From positions 164,210,352 to 164,274,351 of the forward strand of contig NC_080571.1 of NCBI RefSeq assembly GCF_030247185.1: DNA of 64,000 nucleotides, read 5' to 3'. Below the pieces are notes generated by a model that was given only the letters and a program-made list of their open reading frames with translations, did not search any database and was not told the DNA's origin. The position numbers and the translations under genes were made by a program. Below are positions 49,053-60,560 of this stretch, piece after piece. This DNA is from Malaya genurostris (Eukaryota > Arthropoda > Insecta > Diptera > Culicidae). Each line of letters opens with the position of its first letter. The stretch's first letter is position 1.

Positions 49053-51693
49053 CTACGCATTATTTCTACGACTAAGCTGTAATTTCATTTCATTTTTGGA
49101 CATACAAAGGTCAAGATGTTCGCAATATTGATAGTAGTGGCGCATTATACGATTGATTGGGCTATATTTTGCATAATTTGTTCTAGTGTTTCTTTCTAAA
49201 AATAATTTCCTGGTTCGTAATTGACGGCTAGGTATATAAAAATTTAATTGCGATAATAAAGAAGGTGATTGAATGCGTTGAGAAATAATGTCGCAGATAA
49301 AATAAAGCATTGCAAGGTTGCGGCGTTCTTTAAGTGTTTGAATATTGATGAGCATGCAACGTGCTTCATATGATGGTAGAGGAAATGCTGTCCAGTTTAA
49401 TTTACGAAGTGCATATAAAAGAAATTGTTTTTGAATAGATTCGATGCGTTCTTCGTGAATAATATTGTGTGGATTCCATACTAGGCTGCAATATTCCATA
49501 ATAGGTCTGACATATGAACTGTATAATAATTTAATTGTGTATGGGTCCTGAAAGTTATGACTGAAGCGTTTAATAAAGTCCAGCATGCTATTTGCTTTAT
49601 TGATTATGGTATTGTAGTGTTCCACAAAAGTGAGCTTGGAGTCTAAGATTACGCCTAAATCTCTTACAATTTTACATTTTTCTACAAGTTGATTTCCTAG
49701 ATGTATGTTTGTGGATATAGTTTCTTTTTTTCTACTGAAAGTTATTGAGTTACATTTTTTTACATTGAGTTGGAGTAGACTTTTGCAGCACCAAATGTGG
49801 AATAGATTGATTTCGTTCTGGAATATTACAGTGTCGTTGATGTTTTTTATTTCTATGAAGAGTTTCATGTCGTCTGCGTATATAAGCACTTACAGATTTT
49901 TGAGTATGAAGGAAATGTCGTTTATATGTAAAATGAAGAGGAGAGGCCCTAAGTGAGAACCCTGAGGTACGCCAAAAGTTACATTAATTGGTTCAGACAG
50001 TATGTTTTGGAAGCGGACTACCTGCACACGATTCCTTACAATTTACAATTTACAATTTTTTCAAATAATTTTGGAATGCATGAGATAATGGCAATTCCAC
50101 GGTAGTTCCGAATGTTAGATTTTGCACCAGATTTAAATATTGGTACAAAATAGGAAGATTTCCATGCTTTAGGAAAAGTGCATTTATTAAATGATAAGTT
50201 AAAAAGTAGTTGTAGTGGTAGTGTAAGTTCTTCAGTAAGATTTTTTTAAAATATTGGTGGTATACTGTCAGGTCCAGGCCCTATTGAGGCGTCTAAGTTT
50301 TTCAGTGCTGTCGAAATGTCATGTTCTGATAGATAGTTTACAGAGATGGTGCTAGAAAATGCAGGTATGAAAGAGAAGTATTCACGGTCACGGTCAGTTT
50401 CTGAATAAGATGTATATACTTCTCGGAAAAAATTTGCAAATTGATTGCAGATTTCTGTACTATTTTTCCCTATATGTTCGTCGAGGTGCATTTGAGATGG
50501 AAAATTGTTGGTTTTTAGTTTAGTTTTTGTGTAGTTAAAAAAGTTCTTAGAACAAGTCTTTATTTCGTTTTCAGATTTGCGGTTATATTCTTCATGTGCT
50601 GTGTTAATGGCTATTTTGAGTTGATTGCATAGATTTAAGTAATTTTGAAGATGAGCGTCACTTTTTTCTTGATTGTAAGTTTTGTGTGCTTTTTGTTTCT
50701 TATTTTTGAAATGTTTTAGTTGTGAAATGAACCATACAGGTAATTTGGTGTTATGATTTTTTCTTTTTCTTTTCATAGGCAAAGTTTCGGCTAATATTTT
50801 GTTTATAATGTGATAGAATTTGTTTACTTCGACGTCGACATTTCCTTCTGTACTCAGTATGTTCCGCCAATTTATCATACTTAGTCTACGCTTGACTTCT
50901 TCAAAGTCAATTTTATTGTATTCCGGCACTTCCTCATATTCCAAGTCGTAGGGAAGGGATGCATTGTGTGTAAATAATGAATATTCAATTGCGGTGTGAA
51001 ATGCTTCATTTTTCCATAATGGCAGGATTGATGCATTCACACAAAAGTTTTCTGTGCAATTTGTGAAAAGAAGGTCTAAATATGCGTTTTGTTGATTTTT
51101 TATGGAGTTTACTTGATGTAGGCCAAAATTAGAAATTTTGTCAAAAAAGTTGTGCAATGTTTCGTTTTCTACTACGACTGGAAGTAAGATTGATTCATTT
51201 TCAATGTCAGAAATGACGCATTACGTTGATTAAAGTCGCCAAAAATATGAAGCTTTACTTCAGGTTCCATATTCGAAATAATTGTGTCTAAAGATTGAAA
51301 GAATAATTCAAAAGAGAATTTGTTTGCATTTTCGGGTGGGAAGTAGACAGAGCAGTAAATATGTTCTTCTCCCAATATTGAGACTTTGGCCCATACATGA
51401 TCAAATTCTTTATATTTAGGAGTAATAATTTCTTTAGAAGTAAAGCAAGAGTTAATGGCTATGAGGACTCCACTTCCAGATTTTTTCTGACAGAGAGATA
51501 AATTTCGGTCGTGCCGAAATACGTTAAAATTATTTTCAAATACTTCTTCGCTTCTTACACTTTCATCCCAGCTGCTTTCAGTTCCAAGGATTACGTCGAA
51601 AGAGGAGGTTATTAAATTTTGATGAATTTCTTTCATTTTGGCCGGGCTTTTCATGCGGTTGAAATTTTGGCAATAGTCCAAAATTTCAGTCAC
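49053..51693 (-). pseudogene. ORF2 of copy B: endonuclease and RT with palm deletion
   Basis: Endonuclease 51693-51172 then frameshift after GDFNQR, continuing 51157-50246 through the linker to GPGPDSIPPIF. RT continues with NYRGIAIIS near 50100, then the sequence drops from KIVN (about 50045) to VQVVRF (about 50020). The segment holding motif A (DFSKAFDRID in copy A) is gone, leaving a short run in which attgtaa is repeated three times. YADDMK remains near 49875. The last frame 49889-49053 is open and ends SRRNNA. The enzyme cannot be active without motif A. Confidence 0.8.
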
Positions 51694-51782
51694 ATTTTGT
51701 CTGTGAAGCGAAGAAGTTTTTTAGAATTCTGGAATACTTACAATACTAATTTCTGTGTCTATTCCTTCGTCAAAGGGCGTCG

Positions 51783-52516
51783 TTATTTCCGAAAAGTCGA
51801 CTTTGTAAAATTGTGCTCGGCTTCCCGGATCAATTGGAGTCGGCGGATATGTTCACTTGTCAAAAATTTCCCATAAGAGTCCAGGTCGGCCAGCGCTTCC
51901 TTAGGTTTCATTCCATATTCCTGGTGCACTTCGATGAAGATTCGTAGGAGGTGGTCAGGTGTTGTTGGAAGGCCTTCTGATGCTAATAGCATTTTTATAC
52001 TAGTTGGTGTCATACCCTCGATGCATACTGTAGGTTGTTGATTTTTCATGTATGACAAATACAGACGGACGACGTGCATTATTTTCGGGTCACGAAGCCT
52101 TGCTTTTAAGAAGCGTTCGTCGCCATTTGCGTGAAGTAAGACGTACAATGGGAGGACGCATTGCATCAATTTCGAATTGGCTGTCTGTATTCATGTCCTG
52201 TGATATTGCAGACGTATTTATGTTCTGTGATATTGCAGATGTGGATGGTGCATCTTTGATGTCATTACTTCCTAAGACAGGAGTAGTGTTGTTTTGAATA
52301 CTTCTCGTTCCTTTGTAAGGGTTGATTGTTTCACCTTTTTGAAAATTTATGAATTTTGAGGCAATATCTGCTCCTGGATTCCCAGAGAATTGAACCCGTG
52401 CAGCTGCTAGTAGGTCTTTGTCCAAGGGTAAGGTATGTTGTAATGACATATTGTTGTTATTGTCGTGACAGGTATTGTTACTATGTGTTGAAATTGCTGT
52501 TGGTGTGCCCGTTGTT

Positions 52517-52551
<35 letters not shown>

Positions 52552-53513
52552 TGTTGTCGTGTTTGCTGTTGTTGTTTTTACTTCGTATGTTGTTGTTGTT
52601 GTTGAATTTTGTATTATTTTGTTGTTTCCGGTTCCGATGTTTCCGTCTGAGGTTTGCTTTTTGTGCTTGTTTTTCTTGCAGCCGTCGAATGCGCTGTTTC
52701 TTGTCATACTCACTCCAGTCGCATTTCCACATTTTTTTGCTGCCGATGAAGCGCCAGCCTGAGGTGAGTTCCGAGTCAGCTTCTTCTTCTGGTTCTTCTG
52801 GTGAAGGTTTAGCGTTGCAAGTGTCTTTTTTTCCTATTGGTTTTAGTGATTTGTTTGCTTCCAATTCTTCAGCTAGAGTTTTAGTCTGAGTGTTTTTCAC
52901 GTCTTTAGCGACGATATTCGAGATTGATTTGACTTCATCTCTCAATTCTTCCAAGATAGGATTGAATACAGCGTTGTGGGTTTCGACAATTTTCGAAGGA
53001 AGCATAAATTCTTTTTCGAGGCGAGAAAGACGCTCACTCATTTCATTAATAATTTTGTTGCTGGATTTGTTCGATTTGCAGACGTCGCATATGGCTGTAT
53101 GCAGAGAGGCCTCGCATGACTGTATACGCTGACCTAGATTGCCGCAAATGCTTTTGTCATTTTTGCTGATATTAAGTAATGACTGCTTTACGTCAATCAC
53201 TAAGCGTTCGACACTATCGAAAATTTCAAAGTAGTGACTTTTGACGTCAGATGCGGTCCGGTGGAACGCCTCCGTTTGTGATTTAGTGTACTTTAAAAGC
53301 TGCTCCTGTTGATGTAGCAGCTTCAGGGTCTCTGCTCCTGTTTTTATTAAATGCTGGCAGTCAGCACACACTGGTACCATAAATGCCAAGATTCAATTTT
53401 CCTGATGCCGCTGTACTCCAATGCAAGCGGCGTGATAAGCCTTGTCGCAATGTTCGCACTTCCATAGGAAGCGGTCGTCAATGTTAGAGCAAGATTTCAC
53501 TCCACACTTCATT
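51783..53513 (-). pseudogene. ORF1 of copy B: PHD-finger, Asn/Thr-rich gag-like protein
   Basis: ATG 53513 (MKCGVKSC). The PHD-like finger is present (CEHCDKAYHAAC) and is followed by an in-frame TGA near 53393, then an open frame 53389-52481 with the coiled-coil zone, GWRFIGSKKMWKCDWSEYDK and an Asn-repeat tract. The repeat tract (52480-52620) has frame changes; the second open piece 52713-52090 and the conserved C-terminus 52169-51783 follow. Different damage from copy A, so the two inactivated independently. Confidence 0.7.
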
Positions 53514-53667
53514 TTTATTAAACTTCACTAAATTTGATTGCACTATATACTTAGGCTATAAAAAGCCCGCGCGCGTTGTTTGACTATGCGTGCGAAAAAT
53601 AAAATAAATAAATTATTACTTGCGGAGCGCTCGAAAAAGCGAACCGCGCCCGATGACTGTTCGAGGC

Positions 53668-54101
53668 ATATAGAGGCAAGTCTAATCTTTTAATTCCAGG
53701 GATGATTTATATTCTCATGGTTTTATTATATTAAACACAATTTAATACTTCTTAGCATAGATTTGATTTATAGAAGTAATAGTGCAGGGTTTTCCACAAC
53801 GTTTGAACCTGCTGAGAAGCCTTGTTACTGCTTGCTTCTGCAAAAATCAAAGCAATTAAGAAGAATGGCTAACAAAGAAATAGTCATTACTAGCTAAATA
53901 CTCATTCAGCATGTTTTACCATACATCTACGCAAATTATCGACTAGAATAACTGTACTACGATCAGGAAAATTAATTAAGAGTACAATCTGATATTGCTA
54001 TCAAAAATGTATTGAAAATAAAATATTCTACATTCTACTCCCGAAGTGATCGGTTTAGCTTTTTTTTCAAAAAAGAACCTCTGCTAGAAGAAATTGTAAA
54101 T
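53668..54101. other. No gene recognised
   Basis: AT-rich unique-looking sequence upstream of copy B and before the duplicated segment. Confidence 0.4.
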
Positions 54102-54781
54102 CCAATTTCATAACATTTTACAATATTCATATTACAGAGGAAACGATTTCAATTTAAAAAATAACACAATCCGCGTGGCTTATCGATTTGTTAGATAGTG
54201 CGATTTAGAATTTTTGTTACTCATATCACACATTCAGTTTTGAAACTGCTCATTGTACTATTTACCTTAAAACTATGTAGAGCAATAAAATTTTTACGTG
54301 AATATTTTTTACTTTACTAAAATATATTCAAGCTATATGATAAGAATCTCACTTTCGAGGATCGCAAACAAAGAGTCCAAATGAAATATAATTCTATTAT
54401 CAAATAATCAGGAAATAGTAGGAGAATACACGATAAAGAAAAAAAATTGTGCATTTAATTCCTATTTTTTTTGTTACAATTATAGAGGTTTTAACATTAA
54501 TGTCATTCGCCTCTTCGGGCCAGAAAAACTTTCTGACCCTATGTGCGGGCTGCGTGAAAGGCATCGACTTACCCATCACGCTATACCCGTCCCCCTAAAT
54601 TCTTATTTATTTACCTTCACTAATGTCACAAGATAGTAACAGATAATTTTGTTATGTTTGATTGTATGATACTTGATTTTTAGAAATATCAGCTATCATT
54701 CATTTCATTGGAAACTGCGGAAGGTCTTCATTGCATGATTATCCATAGCACAGTTTCCATCAAGTAACTGTAGAGAGTTTG
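54102..54781. repeat. Duplicated segment U, copy 1 (holds the SINE)
   Basis: Matches 55191-55639 plus 56412-56519. Its gatttttag at 54675-54683 occurs once and is the empty site of the P-like element found in copy 2. Interrupted by the SINE at 54467-54596. Confidence 0.85.
54467..54596 (-). mobile_element. tRNA-derived SINE lacking its B box
   Basis: On the minus strand it starts gggggacgggtatagcgtga and contains an A-box-like TAGCGTGATGGG, then gcatcgactt-type complement text, and ends in an A-run (complement of 54465-54472). The expected B-box region (GGTTCGAATCC type) is absent: cacgcagcccg is followed at once by cacatagggtc. Direct repeats of about 11 bp with mismatch (aattcctatt left, aattcttatt right) flank it, and copy 2 of segment U has no insert at the same place (55550-55570). 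RNA polymerase III could not use it normally without the B box. Confidence 0.7.
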
Positions 54782-55190
54782 TTTCTATAGAATCTTAAGA
54801 GCAATTCCAGGAATGAGTAGATGAAAAAGTGACAAAATCAGAATCGACCTTCTCCGATTTGGATGAAACTTTGCACAGGGCTTCAGTATGACCATAAACC
54901 ATAAACCATAAGTTTTGAACCGATTGAGAGGTCAATCCGACTCACGACTGATTTTTAAAAACGGCGTATGAATTTTTGCATTTCACCACAATTGCCTTTT
55001 TCAAATCGTTGTAACTCGGACACCGTTAATTGTACAAAAAGTAGTTGTAGGGAATCGATTGGGCACTCTAAAAAAATATACACTGAAAAAATTTTTGATT
55101 TTTTTCTCAACAATTACAAAATAATTCAAAAAAGTTTAAAAAAAGCATGGTTTTATTTTATTTTTTTGAAAATTTTTATTTTTATTTTTT
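54782..55190 (+). repeat. Fam-Y repeat between the two U copies
   Basis: Matches 43836-44230 (gaatcttaagagcaattcca, cttctccgatttggatgaaa, gattgggcactctaaaaaaa) and is inverted at 58148-58470. Single unit, no tandem expansion. Confidence 0.7.
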
Positions 55191-55639
55191 TATCAATTTC
55201 ATAACATTTTACAATATTCATATTACAGAGGAAACGATTTCAAATTGAAAAATAACACAATCCGCGTTGTTTATCGATTTTTTAGATAGTGCGATTTAGA
55301 ATTTTTGTAACTCATATCACACATTCAGTTTTGAAACTGATCATTGTATTGTTTACCTTAAAACTATATAGAGCAATACAATTTCTACGTGAATATTTTT
55401 TACTTTACTTTACTAAATATATATTCAAGCTATATGATAAGAATCTCACTTTCAAGGATCGCATACAAAGAGTCCAAATGAAATATAATTCTATTATCAC
55501 ATAATCAGGAGATAGCAGGAGAATATACGATCAAGAAAAAAAATTGTGCATTTAATTCCACTTTATTTAACGTCACTAATGTCACGAGATAGTAACAGAT
55601 AATTTTGTTATGTTTGATTGTATGATACTTGATTTTTAG

Positions 55640-56411
55640 CTAAGACAAGACCTGACATCTGGGGGGGCTGCTTTTGTTCCAAAATGGACCAGTTTCTGAT
55701 TGGCTGATTTTGATGTTGCTACCCGCGCATTGTGAAAAGAAAAAACTTTTGCAGGGTACGCGAGCAATGATGCCAAGTATAAAGAAAATCAGAAAACAAG
55801 TTAATTAAAATGTATAATTTTAGCTCACCAATGAAAATGAAAGTTTTCAGAGGATGTTTCACTTTTTTCCAATCTTATTTGTAATAAATGTTTATAGTGG
55901 CAGCACTGTGTAATTAAAATCAGCATCAAGTTTTTTTGGTGAATTAAAGTGTAACCAAAAAAGATTTGTTAAATTAGTATAAATTCGAAAGTGTGTTTAG
56001 TTTTACGAGAAGAATGAGCTGGTGTGTTCCACACTGTAGTCACACTAAGCATTTCTATCCAAACTTGACTTTGGTTTCCAAAAGATCCGGTAATACGTCA
56101 ACAATGGATTCGATTTTGCGTTCAACATGAGATGATTCGTGTTTTGTCATCAAAGCTCAGTTAATTGTTATTGAGCATTAATATATAATAATAAAATGCA
56201 ATCATCAACACATTTTTCATGTTTATTTCAAATCAAAAACCTAAAAATTTAAATTTAATAAATATTTTTTTCGTAGCATAAAGTTATTAAAAAATCTGTA
56301 AATATGGCTACACTGTAGCCGATACGTTGGTATTTATTCTACAGGGCGAAAATGTCGAGAAGGATGATTCGGAAGGAAGAATAAGAAGCCAGTTGTTAGG
56401 TCTTGTCTTGG
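55640..56411 (+). mobile_element. P-superfamily-like DNA element with THAP remnant, 772 bp
   Basis: Direct 8-bp repeats atttttag at 55632-55639 and 56412-56419. Ends are inverted repeats: ctaagacaagacctgac left, and the complement of ccaagacaagacctaac at right (two mismatches in 17). Copy 1 of segment U shows the uninterrupted target. An internal THAP-like reading (56014-56160) and the 8-bp duplication together favour the P superfamily; hAT also makes 8-bp duplications and cannot be excluded from ends alone. The rest of a transposase is absent, so it is non-autonomous. Confidence 0.75.
56014..56160 (+). pseudogene. THAP zinc-finger remnant of a P-like transposase
   Basis: From ATG 56014 the text is MSWCVPHCSHTKHF, the N-terminal C-x3-C start of a THAP domain. 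After a one-base frameshift near 56083 it gives KDPVIRQQWIRFCVQHE, the lysine-proline and tryptophan segment typical of THAP. THAP is the site-specific DNA-binding domain of P-element transposases. The later Cys/His pair and catalytic domain are missing. Confidence 0.65.
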
Positions 56412-56519
56412 ATTTTTAGAAATATCAGCTATCATTCAATTCGTTATTGGAAACTGCGGAAGGTCTTCATTGCATGATTATCCATAGCACAGTTTCCATC
56501 AAGTAACTGTAGAGTTTGT

Positions 56520-57521
56520 TTGTTTTTGATAATAATGGAAATATCATTCTTCAGTAAAATCTTATGTTGGCCTCCAAATTAGTGCCTTATACAAAATTAT
56601 AGAAGTTCTATTTTGGTTTTAGTTTCTATTATATTGTAGCTCTAACGCCCTGTATATTGAATGTGACGGAATTATTTGGTGTTTATGGTTCTTCTTGTAT
56701 TTGTAAGAACTAATAGTGTGTATCATCAAAGTTGGTCACATTCTTTTTGGTAGTTGACTTGGTTCGACACAACTTGTCTCGAAGTCAATACAAATACTAT
56801 TAGTTTATTATTAATGGTTAACATGAAATTAAAAATAATTAATAGTGTCATCACATAAGCTTATAATTATTAAGGTAACGATCGTCGAATGGCTTTGTAA
56901 TCGGTATATAAATAGTTTCACGATCATGAGAGACAATAATAATTGACAAAAACTTGGGACTATTACTTCTCAAGCATAATAAACAACCCTACATCAGACC
57001 GAGTGAAAAATACCAATTTGGCCTGTAACCAACCAATGAGGTATAATTTGTTTGGAAAAGTCGAACTCGATCGAAACACAAAATGAACTTATTATAGAAA
57101 TACGGAATAGGAGTGAAAGTTACATATTTTACGACACACAAAAACGCTCCATTAATAATCCTTTTACAGTTTGATGGTTAATCAATAACATATCCTGACA
57201 GGTATTAAAGTTGTCCCTAACGCTACAAATTACGATTGAAGTATAGCAAACACCGAAGAAATGTGCAGTGAAGACAATTCAAAAAGACTCGATATCTTTC
57301 TTATAAGCTTTATTTAGTAATAAAATTTTATCCTGAGCGGTCATTCAGTTTTACCGCCATACATCACAGAGAACGAATCACCGTGAGTAGAAAATTCGAC
57401 TCAACGCGAGTCATCAGCACCACTGAATAGCTTTCTACCTAAACGCTTCTAAACGAACTCACTGCGAGCCAACAGAGTGCATATATGATGCTTGCTTGCT
57501 TTGCAGAGCGGTACAATTCTC
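56520..57521. other. No gene recognised
   Basis: AT-rich, no ORF with a motif. May include non-coding parts of the element that carries the ORF at 57522-57974. Confidence 0.4.
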
Positions 57522-57974
57522 TCAGTGGAAGGAAAGAGTGAATAAAGCAGACACGGAATATATACAAACACGGGTAGAGGATCGTCGGTGAAAAGAATAA
57601 TTCACGAATATTGTTTCATTGATAGGATCAGCAACCTTGCTTGTGACGATTGTGGTTTCTGAAATCGGAACGAAAGAATCGTATTTCTGTGTACCTGGAA
57701 TCATTTTGGTATCCTTATAAAAACTACTCCACTCGGTCACACCCCGTTCATTATCTTCTTGTGACACGTTACAAAAAAAAATGGTCGTGAATGCATCTCG
57801 ACTTCTCTGCTCTGCCCATTCATATAATTGTTTTACAGTTGTGATTGGGTGTTCATGTAGTTTATCCAAGCTTTCACGCCGTGCCATTCGCTTTAAATTA
57901 CCCCCGAGTGCATCACATGGTCCTTTACCATGAGAAGTTGCAAAAAAATGCCACTCAGCATCAGTGTTATACAT
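57522..57974 (-). pseudogene. Fragment of an unrecognised transposon-associated protein
   Basis: 150 codons on the minus strand. The N-terminal part WHFFATSHGKGPCDALGG, then KRMARRESL, is a pattern I associate with the C-terminal region of large uncharacterised, repeat-associated proteins in insects; I cannot name the superfamily with confidence. The following VKQLYEWAEQ segment is helical. No catalytic motif is visible. Upstream on the minus strand (57975-58150) I see no continuation, so the N-terminal portion is lost or spliced. The first ATG is probably not the true start. Could also be a captured host gene end. Confidence 0.45.
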
Positions 57975-58147
57975 TGATTTAAATTTACAGAGACTTGTAA
58001 TTTTTTTTCTGTTTTTCTACTGCGAGGCAGCTTCGTCAGACATAAATAAAACCATAAATATTATCAAGAATTATTCATGTACATGTAATAATTGTAGATA
58101 TAGCAAGCAAATAAACAATTCATTGCAATATAAAAAATGGTGTTATA

Positions 58148-58470
58148 ATTAAATATCCAAGTATCTCAAGAACTCAAAAAAAATTAATTTTTTTTCGGTG
58201 TATAGTTTTTTAGAGTGCCCAATCGATTCCCTACAACTTTTTCCTGAACGCCATTTTTGTACAATTAACGGTTTCCGAGTTACAACGATTTGAAAAAAGG
58301 CAATTTTGGTGAAATGCAAGAATACATACGCCCTTTTTAAAAATCAGTCGTGAATCGGGTTGACCTCTCCATCGGTTCAAAACTTATGGTTTGCCATACT
58401 GAAGCCATGTGCAAAGTTTCATCCAAATCGGAGAAGGTCGAGTCTGATGAGTTGCTCTTAAGTCTTTTCA
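58148..58470 (-). repeat. Fam-Y repeat, inverted
   Basis: Reverse complement of 43836-44150 and 54782-55100 (shared text around ccaatcgattccctacaact and tgcaaagtttcatccaaatc). Confidence 0.7.
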
Positions 58471-58690
58471 TTTGAATCTTAGATCGGGTCAGCCATCTAC
58501 GAGAAAAATGAGTAACACAATTTTAATTTCGCTTCACGTATCATCCTGTAGTTTCGGAACCAGAAGATTCAGGAATCTTGTTTCGGAGCATACGGCTTTT
58601 CATATGAATCAGAGTTTGTAGAAAACGGTTGAGTCATCTCCGAGAAAATTGAGTAAAATTATTTGTCACACTATATGGGTGTTATGTTCT
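58471..58690 (-). repeat. Fam-Z repeat piece, inverted
   Basis: Reverse of 36170-36440 (gccatctacgagaaaaatga, cgtatcatcctgtagtttcg). Confidence 0.6.
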
Positions 58691-59362
58691 TCCAGCATTT
58701 ATTGCTGTAAGTAGTTTAGAACAATATAACACCCCTTGTGTTATGTAAAAGTTTTTTTACTAGTTGGTTTCCCCTCGTTTGTCAACACCGATCAGCTGCT
58801 TGCAGGGATTTCTGATTTCATCAAAATATTTGAAAATGAATCGTCTCAATAAATTATTGGATTACGTTGATAATATATTTAACTTTTCCGCGATGTTGGA
58901 AGGTAACCATTTATTTGATTCAACGTTGTTCATCTAGACTATTTTTGATTGTGTTGGTAGTTTTCACCCGAAATTAAGTGGCGGCAGACCAGAAGCAAGT
59001 AAATATTGTAACAAAACGGGTTCGATTTTGTATTGCGTTGAAGGATGAGAAGTAGGCACAATTATGTATATAGTTTTGGTAATATGTATTAAATCTGTAT
59101 CGTGCATGAAATTCGCATGGACGTATACAAATTATTACTTTACAGGTAATTCTGTATGAATGGCAACTCTGTTGGTAAATGAAAAAATAAACACATTCTA
59201 GATGACAGACAGGATGTTTTTTGCTAGGGTAACGTGGCGTCATCATGACACATGTGAGTACTGTCCCAAATAAAGGAATATTCGAAATGACCGTTAAAAT
59301 TATTGAAGAATCTAATTTGAGTGTCCTATCTGTTATACTGTGATGATACCTTTTTTACCTTT
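58691..59362. other. No gene recognised
   Basis: A minus-strand ORF at 58974-59246 has no motif. The text cagctgcttgcagggatttc looks repeat-like but has no second copy here. Confidence 0.4.
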
Positions 59363-60560
59363 TTGCCTTTCTCTAGAGAAAGGTATTAGAAATGCTGGAA
59401 AACCCGACTTTCGAAAGGAGCCTCGGAGACCCATAGTGTTATATACCATTCGACTCAGTTCGACGAGATCGGAAAATGTCTGTGTGTGAATGTATGAAAA
59501 TTTCACTAAGTGGACGGAAAAGGGTTTTTGTCTTTCTCTATAGAAAGGTATTAGAATTGCTGGAAAAACCGACTTTCGAACGGAGCCTAGAAAACTCATA
59601 GTGTTATATACCATTCGACTCAGTTCGACGAAATCGGAAAATGTCTGTGTGTGTATGTATGTATGTATGTGTGTGTGGGTGTGTGCACTTTTCGAAGATA
59701 TTTGAACGCGCTCAATTTTCTCGGAGAAGGTTGAACCGATTTTAACAAGCTTTTGCTCGTTTGAAAGCTACTGTCGGGCCATTGATTAAGTTCGAAGATC
59801 AAATGGTTCCGGAGATATGATTGTATAAGTGACGTAACCGACAAAAAGCATTGTATTTTTACGCGCTCAATTTTCTCAGAGATGGATGGCTGAACCGCTA
59901 TTAACAAACTTGGGCTCGTTTGAAAGCTACTGTCGGGCCATTGATCAAGTTCGAAGACCAAATGCTTGTGACTTTTGATTCCAGATATATGATGGTATAT
60001 GTGACGTAACCTACAAAACACGTGGATTTTTACCGCTTTTATCTATATAAGGGTGCCAATATTTTGGGATCACCTATAATTTCGTAAAGCGCTAGTGCTC
60101 AAAAGTTTAAATACCTCGAAAAATGTCCTCATGGAAAATTTGAGCTAAATCGGACATGCGTAGGGGGTGCTGCCCGGCGGTTAAGGTTTGAAAATTTTCG
60201 ATCTTGAAAAAGCACCATAGGGGGGAGTACATGTAATTTCCAAAATCGAAATTTTTTTATAGCCAAAACTCTTAAAACTGCATGAAACATCAAAATTTAG
60301 TGTCATCTCAAAACAACATTTTTTTGAAAGAATCAACTTTCTGTTACTTAGAAAAATTTGGATATGTTTTTATAAGTCTCAAAAAGTCGATATTTTCAAA
60401 AAATATTTTTTTTCGAGATGACACTAAATCTTGACGTTTCATGCAATTTTAAGCCTTTAGGCATCAAAATTTTTTTTTCGATTTCGAAAATTTCATGTAC
60501 TCCCCCCAATGGTGATTTTCAAGATATATGAAAATTCCACTAAGTGGATTGAGAAGGGTT
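59363..60560 (+). repeat. Fam-W repeat: short deleted copy followed by a longer copy
   Basis: Both copies start with a ctttctc(t)agagaaag palindrome and ggtattagaa(a/t)tgctgga (59363 and 59530) and end with a cactaagtgga phrase followed by gaaaagggttttt or gagaagggttttt (about 59510 and 60545). The first is about 167 bp, an internally deleted version of the second (about 1030 bp). The second contains a long inverted repeat at 60199-60536. Non-coding; minus-strand ORFs 59333-60021 are antisense of the repeat. Confidence 0.7.
60199..60536. repeat. Long inverted repeat (hairpin) inside Fam-W
   Basis: 60199-60325 pairs with 60397-60536: gggggagtacatgtaattt with its complement region atttcatgtactcccccc, and gcatgaaacatcaaaattta with tcttgacgtttcatgca. 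Arms of about 125-140 bp, roughly 80-85 percent complementary, around a 70-bp loop. Confidence 0.75.

Larger units (their letters stand above)
48981..53667 (-). mobile_element. CR1-like non-LTR element, copy B, inverted
   Basis: Same element as 26355-31398, opposite strand: 5' end at 53667, (AAAT)n-type tail at 48984-49000. Lacks the 170-bp duplicate of copy A but has lost about 260 bp of RT. Protein-level agreement with copy A is very high across ORF1 and ORF2. Confidence 0.85.
55191..56519. repeat. Duplicated segment U, copy 2 (holds the P-like element)
   Basis: Diverged by several percent from copy 1. Lacks the SINE. Interrupted at 55640-56411. Confidence 0.85.
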
